Source of the DNA: Risungbinella massiliensis | GTDB lineage: Bacteria; Bacillota; Bacilli; Thermoactinomycetales; Thermoactinomycetaceae | DNA length: 64,000 nucleotides | Assembly (NCBI RefSeq): GCF_000942395.1 | Contig: NZ_LN812102.1 | Location: 1,152,816-1,216,815 of the forward strand | Direction: 5' to 3' | In this document: piece after piece, positions 52,876-59,411 of the stretch | Layout of the letters: every line of letters begins with the position of its first letter | Numbering within the stretch: position 1 is the stretch's first letter | Notes under the pieces: model-generated | Told to the model about the DNA's origin: nothing | What the model saw: the letters and a program-made list of their open reading frames with translations, nothing else | The model's database searches: none | Position numbers and translations under genes: made by a program

Positions 52876-53058
52876 CTAAATTTTTCCTTTTCCTTCACAC
52901 CTTGGACATTTAGGTGGTACTACATATACTACTGGGCCTTTTGGTTTGACTTGACCTGTTCCACGACAATTAGGACATTTATCTCCATGTTTACTGCTTC
53001 TTCCTGTTGTGTGTCCAACTACTCCAAAATTTGCAATGCCTCTACCAAAATGCATCAT
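52876..53058 (-). CDS. YuiA-like small zinc-finger protein
   Basis: A 60-residue protein with two DnaJ-type zinc-finger repeats, CPNCRGTGQV (about 28-37) and CPRCEGKGKI (51-60), arranged as in YuiA-like small proteins. The N-terminus (MMHFGRGIANFGVVGH) is glycine-rich. An AAGGAGG site precedes the two ATG codons. It probably folds around one zinc ion; partners unknown. Confidence 0.8.
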   Translation of the reverse strand: MMHFGRGIANFGVVGHTTGRSSKHGDKCPNCRGTGQVKPKGPVVYVVPPKCPRCEGKGKI

Positions 53059-53388
53059 AGAGAGATTCCTCCTTCTCTATGACAGATCTTGAAATTTAGC
53101 TCCTCGATTTGTATCGGATCATCGCTTGATCTGCCGGATGAAAAGAAAAGCGATCTCTTCTCTTCATCCGGTAGACCAAGGATGACTTTATAATAGTAAC
53201 GAAAAAACCGCTTTAGATAAACAATATTATCGAAAAACTTTATCTATTTCAGCTTGTTGCATTAATCCAAGTTAAACGTAGATGCGCCGCCGGTTTTGGG
53301 TTAAATATACAACATACTTAATTAGAAAAATTCCATTTCAACATAAATAAACGCCTAGAGGGCTAGGCGTCTATTTTAGTAGATGGAT
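53059..53388. other. Intergenic region with MITE copy R5 and hairpins
   Basis: Holds an imperfect long hairpin at about 53132-53166 (GCCGGATGAA against TTCATCCGGT), the short repeat R5 (53251-53317) and the yndM terminator (53351-53370, ACGCCTAG with CTAGGCGT). No coding region was seen. Confidence 0.55.
53251..53317. repeat. MITE-like repeat, short copy R5 (67 bp)
   Basis: AGCTTGTTGCATTAATCCAA at one end and TTAAATATACAACATAC at the other, with an internal GCGCCGCCGG stretch shared with the longer copies. It has the same length as R4. Confidence 0.65.
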
Positions 53389-53850
53389 TCACTTTTTCTC
53401 TTTTGGTTTTTCTTTGTGATCCCGTATTTCTTTTTCTTCTTCTGCAAATTCTGTTCCGAATGCTAGATTTGGATTAAATCCTGTTTGGAGTGCTTCATTT
53501 CTTTGTTCAGCCGGTTCTTGACCAAGTACATATCGATGGACAAAAACCTCTGATGTGGTAACGATGGTTGCTGCTATGACACTTCCCCAGCCGATTTGCA
53601 CATAGTTATCTAAGAGTACACTACCGAAAATCCACACACTCATGTAGGTCATAATAAAATCGACAACAATCGTATCTCTATTCCCAAAACGCGGCAAAAT
53701 AATTTTATCCCCAATATAGGAGATAATGGTAACAGCTAGACTGAAAGAAACAATATCCACAATAGTCGCATCAAAGAAAATATCCAAACCAATCGCAAAA
53801 GCTACCATACAGGATACAAATTTTACTAACAGTAAGGTTACTGGTCTCAT
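53389..53850 (-). CDS. yndM: YndM family membrane protein (DUF2512)
   Basis: A 153-residue protein with four hydrophobic helices (LLLVKFVSCMVAFAIGLDIF, VSFSLAVTIISYIGDKIILP, VVDFIMTYMSVWIFGSVLL and SVIAATIVTTSEVFVHRYVL), then a charged tail (AEEEKEIRDHKEKPKEKK). The GDKIILPRFGNRDTIVVDF loop is the DUF2512/YndM signature. GGAGG before ATG. It is a Bacillales-specific family of unknown function. Confidence 0.88.
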   Translation of the reverse strand: MRPVTLLLVKFVSCMVAFAIGLDIFFDATIVDIVSFSLAVTIISYIGDKIILPRFGNRDTIVVDFIMTYMSVWIFGSVLLDNYVQIGWGSVIAATIVTTSEVFVHRYVLGQEPAEQRNEALQTGFNPNLAFGTEFAEEEKEIRDHKEKPKEKK

Positions 53851-54130
53851 AATCCGAACCTCCTTCTTTAGCTAATTTGTACTAAAAACAGGAGATTTAT
53901 ACCTCGATTATTTGGAGTAGCCTTACAATTCATGAATGAAAAGAAAAGGTACTACTCATTTTTTACAATTAGGCGATAAAAGTCGGCTGATAGGACTTGC
54001 GAGACCTCGTCCAACGCAGATTCATCTCCCACTTTCGCTATACTGAAAAGTGGGAGTATTCTCAGCTATAATAAATAAAATAGAAGACAACTAATTGAAT
54101 AAATTAGTTGTGCGAAAAGGATGCAAACAA
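53851..54130. other. Promoter region of the FAD oxidoreductase gene
   Basis: A hairpin (CTCCCACTT with AAGTGGGAG, 54027-54056) precedes a TATAATA box at 54068-54074. A perfect inverted repeat, ACAACTAATT and AATTAGTTGT (54087-54111), lies between the -10 box and the gene and is a likely operator. Confidence 0.55.
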
Positions 54131-55252
54131 ATGCCGAAATTTATTATCGTAGGTGCGGGGATTCTAGGAGCTTCTACAGCTTACCAGTTGGCAAAACAAG
54201 GTGTGGAAGTGGTCATTGTAGACCGAAAAGATAAAGGACAAGCCACTGATGCAGCAGCAGGCATCATATGTCCATGGTTATCGCAACGACGAAATCAGGC
54301 TTGGTACCAGCTAGCGAAGGCAGGAGCACGCTTTTATCCAAGTTTGATTAAACAATTAGAACATGATGGTGAAACACAAACTGGTTATGCTCAAGTTGGG
54401 GCAATTAGCATACATAAGGAATTAGAAAAAATACTCAAAATGGAGAAACGTGCTACTACCCGTAAAGAAGATGCTCCCGAAATAGGGGAAATCACTCAGC
54501 TTTCTTTAAATGAAGTAAATGCGTTATTTCCACCACTCACATCTGACTATGCAGGATTACATATTAGTGGTGCCGCTCGTGTCGATGGACGTGCCCTTCG
54601 CAATGCCCTATTACGTGCTGCGCAAAAAAACGGCGCCACCTTTATACACGGCGATGCTACTCTCCAATTCAGCGAGAAACGTGTAACAGGAGTAATGGTA
54701 TCAGGAGAGTCCATCGATGCCGACAACGTAATAGTTTGTGCCGGCGCATGGGCAAAGCCATTATTACAACCGCTAGGTGTTCATCTACAAGTAACCTATC
54801 AAAAAGCGCAAATCGTTCATCTGATGTTGCCAGATACCAACACAAACGAATGGCCTGTTGTCATGCCACCTAGTGATCAGTATCTGTTAGCTTTTGAAGA
54901 TCAAAGAATCATAATCGGAGCAACGCATGAAAATGATATCAATGGGTATGACACACGGGTTACGGCTAGCGGTTTGCAGGAAATTTTCAACAAAGCGTTA
55001 GATATTGCACCAGGCTTAGCCGATAGCACGTTCTTAGAAGCAAGAGTCGGATTTCGCCCCTTCACTCCAGGTTTCCTCCCTATAATTGGGGAGTTACCTC
55101 ATTGGAAAGGGATTTTTATCGCGAATGGATTGGGGGCTTCTGGCTTAACAATGGGTCCGTATATCGGATCACAATTAGCAAAGCTCTCTCTAGGCCAAGT
55201 ACTAGACATCGATCTGGAACTCTATGATGTGCAAGGTGCCATAGAGAACTAA
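54131..55252 (+). CDS. FAD-dependent amino-acid oxidoreductase (DadA/DAAO type)
   Basis: A 373-residue flavoenzyme. The Rossmann motif KFIIVGAGILGASTAYQLAK, VVIVDRKDKGQATDAAAGI and VCAGAWAKPLLQPLG are characteristic, with GFRPFTPGFLPIIGELP and GLGASGLTMGPYIG at the C-terminus closing the FAD site. The family oxidises glycine, sarcosine or D-amino acids. ATG at 54131 is 9 bases from AAAAGG and gives the canonical N-terminus; the frame extends 12 codons upstream. Single gene with its own operator-like repeat and terminator. Confidence 0.87.
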   Translation: MPKFIIVGAGILGASTAYQLAKQGVEVVIVDRKDKGQATDAAAGIICPWLSQRRNQAWYQLAKAGARFYPSLIKQLEHDGETQTGYAQVGAISIHKELEKILKMEKRATTRKEDAPEIGEITQLSLNEVNALFPPLTSDYAGLHISGAARVDGRALRNALLRAAQKNGATFIHGDATLQFSEKRVTGVMVSGESIDADNVIVCAGAWAKPLLQPLGVHLQVTYQKAQIVHLMLPDTNTNEWPVVMPPSDQYLLAFEDQRIIIGATHENDINGYDTRVTASGLQEIFNKALDIAPGLADSTFLEARVGFRPFTPGFLPIIGELPHWKGIFIANGLGASGLTMGPYIGSQLAKLSLGQVLDIDLELYDVQGAIEN

Positions 55253-55288
55253 ATCAAATATAAACTCTAAGAAACTTCTTGATTGGGG

Positions 55289-55307
55289 ATCTGCTATTTT
55301 AGCAGAT
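55289..55307 (+). terminator. Terminator of the FAD oxidoreductase gene
   Basis: ATCTGCT and AGCAGAT around ATTTT, followed by TCTTTTT. Confidence 0.75.
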
Positions 55308-55463
55308 TCTTTTTACTTCCCTTACGATTAGCACACTCGAAATCCAAGCAAAATTTAACAAATCTTTTAAACCCTTGAACTTCTTTTCCCCATCTATTGC
55401 CTATAATGAAGTAGATCTACAAAACTACTAATTCTCAATAGAATTTAGGGGGTAGAAGGTCAA

Positions 55464-56045
55464 ATGAAAAAGTGGAATATCGCTTTTCTTCATTCATTAG
55501 AAAGTGTTTACCAAATGTTTAAAGGAACTTACGCCAATCTAAGTCAGAAGTTTATTCTCTGGAGTCAGAAAGATAGCGGCCAGCAGGAAAACACAAACAC
55601 CTATGATCTTGGTCTAGCAAAAAGAGGATATAGAGCCAAACCGGGTGATAGGAGCATGAGTAAACTGGAATGGAAAGCGCAATTTCAGGAACAGAGGATC
55701 CGCTCCCATCTCTCCTTATCTGCACCTATTCGAATTCCTGTTAGTGCTTTCATAAAAGTGGAATACAAAAATAGTTATAAGCAAATCAAGTTTAACTGGT
55801 GCGAGGGAAATTATCGATACCAAGCTCGTTGGCACACTCGTACTCGTTTTGCTCCGAGTTGGCAAGGGAATACATGGGTTATCGAGCGAACAGATCAAAA
55901 GGAAAAAACCTCGTGCGTTTTAACTAATACAAACGTTTGGACTCCTAAACGAGTTTGGCAACGTGCAATTCAAGCACGGAAACGTGGAAGAGCAAACGAC
56001 GAACAATATTTCTTATTAAACTTTGGTCATTGGACAGCACTATAG
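55464..56045 (+). CDS. Hypothetical basic protein (193 aa)
   Basis: GGGGGTAGAAGG precedes the ATG. The middle of the protein is strand-rich and aromatic (IRIPVSAFIKVEYKNSYKQI, KFNWCEGNYRYQARWHTRTR), and the C-terminus is very basic (KRVWQRAIQARKRGRANDEQ). It has no membrane segment or signal peptide. The pattern suggests nucleic-acid or cell-wall polymer binding, but I recognise no family. It is followed closely by a DUF2642 gene. Confidence 0.6.
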   Translation: MKKWNIAFLHSLESVYQMFKGTYANLSQKFILWSQKDSGQQENTNTYDLGLAKRGYRAKPGDRSMSKLEWKAQFQEQRIRSHLSLSAPIRIPVSAFIKVEYKNSYKQIKFNWCEGNYRYQARWHTRTRFAPSWQGNTWVIERTDQKEKTSCVLTNTNVWTPKRVWQRAIQARKRGRANDEQYFLLNFGHWTAL

Positions 56046-56141
56046 AACTTCCTCTTCGTATATCCTAAACCTTGTGTCATGAGTACTTCCATCACCTCAT
56101 ATATAGTAGAGAATGGATATACGCAAAGGAGACATAATATT

Positions 56142-56477
56142 ATGCATAAAAAGTTGACTCCAATCGTACAACCGATGTATGTGAATCAACAACCTACCGT
56201 ACCTACGTATATTTTTTCCGAACCAGTAGTCCCCCAATCAAATCAATATATAACGAACATCGAGCCTGTCTTTGTCGATCATTTAAGTAGACACAGAGGT
56301 CAGCGTATTATAGTCACCACAACGATTGGTGAGATAGAAGGGGTTCTAACAGGTGTTGCTGTTGACCATATCCAACTCGACGTGAGTGAAAAAGCGTTGC
56401 ATATCCGGATCGCACAGATTGTATCTTTCGAAGGATTTCCGATCTCATACGAAGAGAAGCAGGCTACGAAAAAGTAG
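56142..56477 (+). CDS. DUF2642 protein (YuzF-like)
   Basis: ATG at 56142 follows AAAGGAG; the frame is open further upstream. The 111-residue protein has a low-complexity N-terminal half (VQPMYVNQQPTVPTYIFSEP) and a C-terminal DUF2642/LSm-like barrel (HRGQRIIVTTTIGEIEGVLT, VAVDHIQLDVSEKALHIRIA). Related Bacillus proteins (YuzF, CotD-like) are associated with spores. Its terminator overlaps the stop codon. Confidence 0.75.
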   Translation: MHKKLTPIVQPMYVNQQPTVPTYIFSEPVVPQSNQYITNIEPVFVDHLSRHRGQRIIVTTTIGEIEGVLTGVAVDHIQLDVSEKALHIRIAQIVSFEGFPISYEEKQATKK

Positions 56478-56489
56478 CCTGCTCTTTTT
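56458..56489 (+). terminator. Terminator overlapping the DUF2642 stop codon
   Basis: AGCAGGCTAC and GTAGCCTGCT are perfect 10-bp arms, followed by CTTTTTG. Confidence 0.85.
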
Positions 56490-56668
56490 GTCTAGGAATT
56501 TATCACCTATTATGTTCAAATAAAGATTTTTGCAACTCCGTATCCATAAGATCCACAGTATCAAGTTCTAATTCCTTCTAACCTCCTACAAAAAAATATA
56601 GATAAAATAAAGAAAATATCGCTATAAGTGAAATAAAAAATTTTTTTATCTTCCTCATCCTTTTATAT

Positions 56669-57325
56669 TTATAAGAACCAAAGACTTACAGCAAAGAGCG
56701 TTTGGGCTAAGAAATAGGTGATCATCACTCCCAATTCACCCCATCTATATTTTCTTACAAAACGATTCCACGCCAAAATAGCATCCGACAGATAAAATAA
56801 GAAGGCGCCAACTATTAAAAAAAACATCCCACTTTGCAAGGCACGGAACACCATAAGAGAAATCACCGAGATATACAAAAGCACAGCAACTTGTAAGATG
56901 ATTCCCCCTTCCTGATTCACTCCGGATCGCAAATAGAGAAAGAATATAGTTGCAATAGCTACTAATACAAAGATTTCAAACAGTGTTACACCTGATATTT
57001 CCCTCTTTGCTGGAAATGCAACTACATAGATGACATGGGCAATAAAAAAGGAAACCAACCCTAGTATAAATCGATCGGATGGTAGCATTAAAAAAATATC
57101 TCCCAACATTGAGAAGAAGAGGCCCAGTAAAATAAGCCAGCCAAAGATCCCTACTTCGTCTACCTTTAAATAGGCGATGATCATAATCAGAACCATGGTT
57201 CCTGGCTTTAAAACATATTTCCACGTATATGCTTGGCAAGTAATCGCTACTAGATATCCCCCTATCGAAAGCCCAACGAACAAAAGTAAGCAAATAAGCA
57301 ATGGTTTATTCCATCTCCTTTTCAT
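56669..57325 (-). CDS. YhhN/TMEM86 family membrane protein (lysoplasmalogenase-like)
   Basis: A 218-residue protein with about seven or eight hydrophobic helices. KPGTMVLIMIIAYLK, LLGLFFSMLGDIFLMLP and VGAFLFYLSDAILAWNRFVR show the conserved Lys and Asp-rich positions (the GD and SD motifs) of YhhN proteins, whose animal relative TMEM86B hydrolyses lysoplasmalogen. The bacterial substrate is unknown. No strong ribosome-binding site lies before ATG 57325; a TTG a few codons in, after AAGGAG, is an alternative start. Confidence 0.8.
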   Translation of the reverse strand: MKRRWNKPLLICLLLFVGLSIGGYLVAITCQAYTWKYVLKPGTMVLIMIIAYLKVDEVGIFGWLILLGLFFSMLGDIFLMLPSDRFILGLVSFFIAHVIYVVAFPAKREISGVTLFEIFVLVAIATIFFLYLRSGVNQEGGIILQVAVLLYISVISLMVFRALQSGMFFLIVGAFLFYLSDAILAWNRFVRKYRWGELGVMITYFLAQTLFAVSLWFL

Positions 57326-57536
57326 GTATAAGACCGAATATTACAAAATTTATTCCCTCCATAATACATTCTACCTTTGTAATCTATAAAACATAAGATG
57401 ATCCTGAATAACACTCAAATGGAATATCCTTAACCGACCTAATTTTAGCCTGTTCCAGATCAAATTGAAGGTGCAGAGAGATTATATTGCTGTAACTGTT
57501 CTTCTTCATTATCTAATACTCCTCACAACAAAAACA
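57326..57536. other. Intergenic region
   Basis: AT-rich; I see no feature apart from the YhhN-family promoter region next to 57330-57400. Confidence 0.35.
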
Positions 57537-57558
57537 CCCTACCATCCACATGGCAGGG
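57537..57558 (-). terminator. Terminator of the truncated response regulator gene
   Basis: CCCTGCCAT and ATGGTAGGG on the minus strand form a stem, followed by a T-rich tract, 8 bases after the LuxR-fragment stop. Confidence 0.7.
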
Positions 57559-57565
57559 CCATTCC

Positions 57566-57679
57566 TTAAATCTCCAATTCTCCCAGACGGACGAGTTCCA
57601 CCACGGCTTGCGAGCGTCCTTTGACCGCTAGTTTTTGCATCACATTACTGATGTGTACCCTTTGCAAACCATTAGACAT
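57566..57679 (-). pseudogene. C-terminal end of a LuxR/NarL-type response regulator
   Basis: Thirty-seven codons, MSNGLQRVHISNVMQKLAVK then GRSQAVVELVRLGELEI, match the last helices of the LuxR-type HTH domain (recognition helix, then the KLxVKxRxQAV motif). The receiver domain and first half of the HTH are absent; the sequence switches at about 57680 directly into the serine recombinase gene. The response-regulator reading frame stays open for several codons into the recombinase end. The simplest reading is that an element integrated into this gene, and that the other end of the gene lies outside the window. Confidence 0.8.
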
Positions 57680-57690
57680 ACTAAGGTTTC
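57670..57690. other. Probable attachment-site junction
   Basis: This is where LuxR coding sequence (below about 57680) meets the recombinase stop codon (57681-57683). Large serine recombinases leave a short core of a few bases at such a junction. The exact core cannot be set without the other end of the element. Confidence 0.55.
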
Positions 57691-59141
57691 TCAAACGAAT
57701 ATACAAGGTCTATTTCCAAATTCGGTTGTAGGATCACCTTATCCAATAAGGTTTTGAATACATTCAACAGGTCTTGGTTTTGTTCTTCCAAGGCATTAAA
57801 AGCTTCTTGGATAGTCTTAATTTGCCTTACTTGATAGTCATTTTGTTGGAGAAGTGCTAGCTGCTCTTCAATATGTTGTGTCTGACTATCCAGCTCTGCC
57901 CGCTTCTCTTCGAATTCAGTCTTTGTTATTAACTGATCGAGATAAAGATCAACTAGTTGTTGTTTCTTGGTTTGTACTGTTTTTAAGGCTTTCTGAGCTT
58001 CTTTTATCTGTTCTTCACGATCACTAAATGGATTGTTCGTCAGGTTTAAGTTAATGGATCGTCCTTTTTCCAAAAGTGTCTCGATTAAAAAAGTCCTTAC
58101 TTCTTCATAAGTAATAGGTTCATGATTTACACAACCATCTGATCCCATCCGTCTATATCGCGAACATTTTATATACCGAAAGTGTTTCTTTTTACCAGTA
58201 CTCAAAACTTTATGCGATTGTAGAACCACCATGTTGGAGTCGCAATTGCCACACTTGAGAATCCCTCTTAGATCATTCCATGGAGTGATCTTATTCTTGT
58301 TCGTTCGATTTGGGTTTGCTTGTTCCCATTCTTCTCTAGTGATAATTGCAGGATGGTGATCTCTAAACCAAAGCCACTGTTCCGGAGAGTTACGTATCTG
58401 CTTTTTACGTCCACCAGCTTTAACTGATGTATACTGGTTCAGGATAAAATCTCCGCAGCAAATAGGATTTCCAATCAACCTCTGTACAGAAGTCATCTGC
58501 CATTTGTTATTTTGTTTTGATGGAATACCTAGGCTGTTTAACTCCTTTGTAATCCTTTTAAAACCCCAACCTTGGTTATACCAGTTAAAGATCATTCGAA
58601 CGACTCTAGCTTCATCCTCCAAAATTTTGAGTTTCCCATCTTCCCTATCAAAACCATAAGGAATCTTCCCTATGTGCTCTCCTCTGCGTACTTTAGCAGC
58701 AAGAGCAGCTGATACACCAGCAGATAGTGTTCTACTGTACTGAGCAGAAAAGAGTGACCAAAGTTCAAATGCCATGTCGTTTTTCCCTGCTTTATGAGAG
58801 TCATAACCCTCTTCAACAGAGATAATCCGTACATTGTGTGCGATAAATACTTCTCGTATCTCAAGTGAGTCCTTTAAATCACGTGCCAAACGACTGATGG
58901 ATTTAAATACAACCATATCTATCTCTTTTTTCTTTGCCTTAGCTAAGATTTGTTGGATAGCTGGACGTTCAAGAAAAAGAGTGCCACTTATTCCGTGGTC
59001 TTTAAAGATGCAGTTTTCATTCCATTCTAGTCCTTGGCGTTCTATCCAGTTTCGACAGATATCTATTTGGTTTTCTACAGACGATATTTGCTCGTCTTTA
59101 TCTGTAGAGACACGTACATAAATCGCATAACGAGTATTCAT
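57681..59141 (-). CDS. Large serine recombinase (site-specific integrase)
   Basis: A 486-residue integrase. The N-terminal resolvase domain starts YAIYVRVSTDKDEQISSVEN (catalytic Ser in VRVSTD, about 12), with ISGTLFLERPAIQQIL and VFKSISRLARDLKDSLEI (arginines of the active site). A recombinase domain follows (IPYGFDREDGKLKILEDEAR, VVRMIFNWYNQGWGFKRIT). Next is a zinc-ribbon with CGNC near residue 307 and two distal cysteines, and then a coiled-coil (about 375-455). It sits at the very end of the element, abutting the broken LuxR gene, as integrases do. The target gene is therefore probably this response regulator. Confidence 0.92.
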   Translation of the reverse strand: MNTRYAIYVRVSTDKDEQISSVENQIDICRNWIERQGLEWNENCIFKDHGISGTLFLERPAIQQILAKAKKKEIDMVVFKSISRLARDLKDSLEIREVFIAHNVRIISVEEGYDSHKAGKNDMAFELWSLFSAQYSRTLSAGVSAALAAKVRRGEHIGKIPYGFDREDGKLKILEDEARVVRMIFNWYNQGWGFKRITKELNSLGIPSKQNNKWQMTSVQRLIGNPICCGDFILNQYTSVKAGGRKKQIRNSPEQWLWFRDHHPAIITREEWEQANPNRTNKNKITPWNDLRGILKCGNCDSNMVVLQSHKVLSTGKKKHFRYIKCSRYRRMGSDGCVNHEPITYEEVRTFLIETLLEKGRSINLNLTNNPFSDREEQIKEAQKALKTVQTKKQQLVDLYLDQLITKTEFEEKRAELDSQTQHIEEQLALLQQNDYQVRQIKTIQEAFNALEEQNQDLLNVFKTLLDKVILQPNLEIDLVYSFEKP

Positions 59142-59260
59142 TTATTAACCCCTTACTATGTATTGAGTTAATTATATTGCATTAGATACTTTCCATCTAG
59201 ATCCTCAAACAACAAGAAGGAGTAGCTCAATTGCTCCTAGAAAAAAGACCTAAAAATAAA

Positions 59261-59284
59261 AACCCCCCCGAAACATCGAGGGTT
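59261..59284 (-). terminator. Terminator after the tRNA-like sequence
   Basis: On the minus strand AACCCTCG and CGGGGGGGTT pair around ATGTTT, followed by TTTATTTTT. Confidence 0.7.
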
Positions 59285-59292
59285 TGGTTGAT

Positions 59293-59366
59293 GAAACATA
59301 GCAGAATCGAACTTCTAACCTCTACACTGCTAGTGTAACTGAGCCAGGTTGCCATCTAAATGCCCC
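59293..59366 (-). tRNA. tRNA-like sequence, probably degenerate
   Basis: The 74-base minus-strand stretch can fold like a tRNA. The acceptor ends GGGGCAT and ATGTTTC pair with three G-U wobbles. An anticodon arm TTACA-CTAGCAG-TGTAG has loop anticodon AGC. A T-arm has the canonical loop TTCGATT with one mismatch in its stem. The D-arm region (AGATGGCAACCTGGCTCAG) does not fold in the standard way. There is no encoded CCA. It lies inside the integrated element between the recombinase and pPIWI-RE genes and precedes a terminator. It could be a decayed or non-standard element-borne tRNA. Confidence 0.4.
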
Positions 59367-59411
59367 GAGTTTATCATAGTGTTGTTAAAATGCGATCATG
59401 TGGTGGACAGT

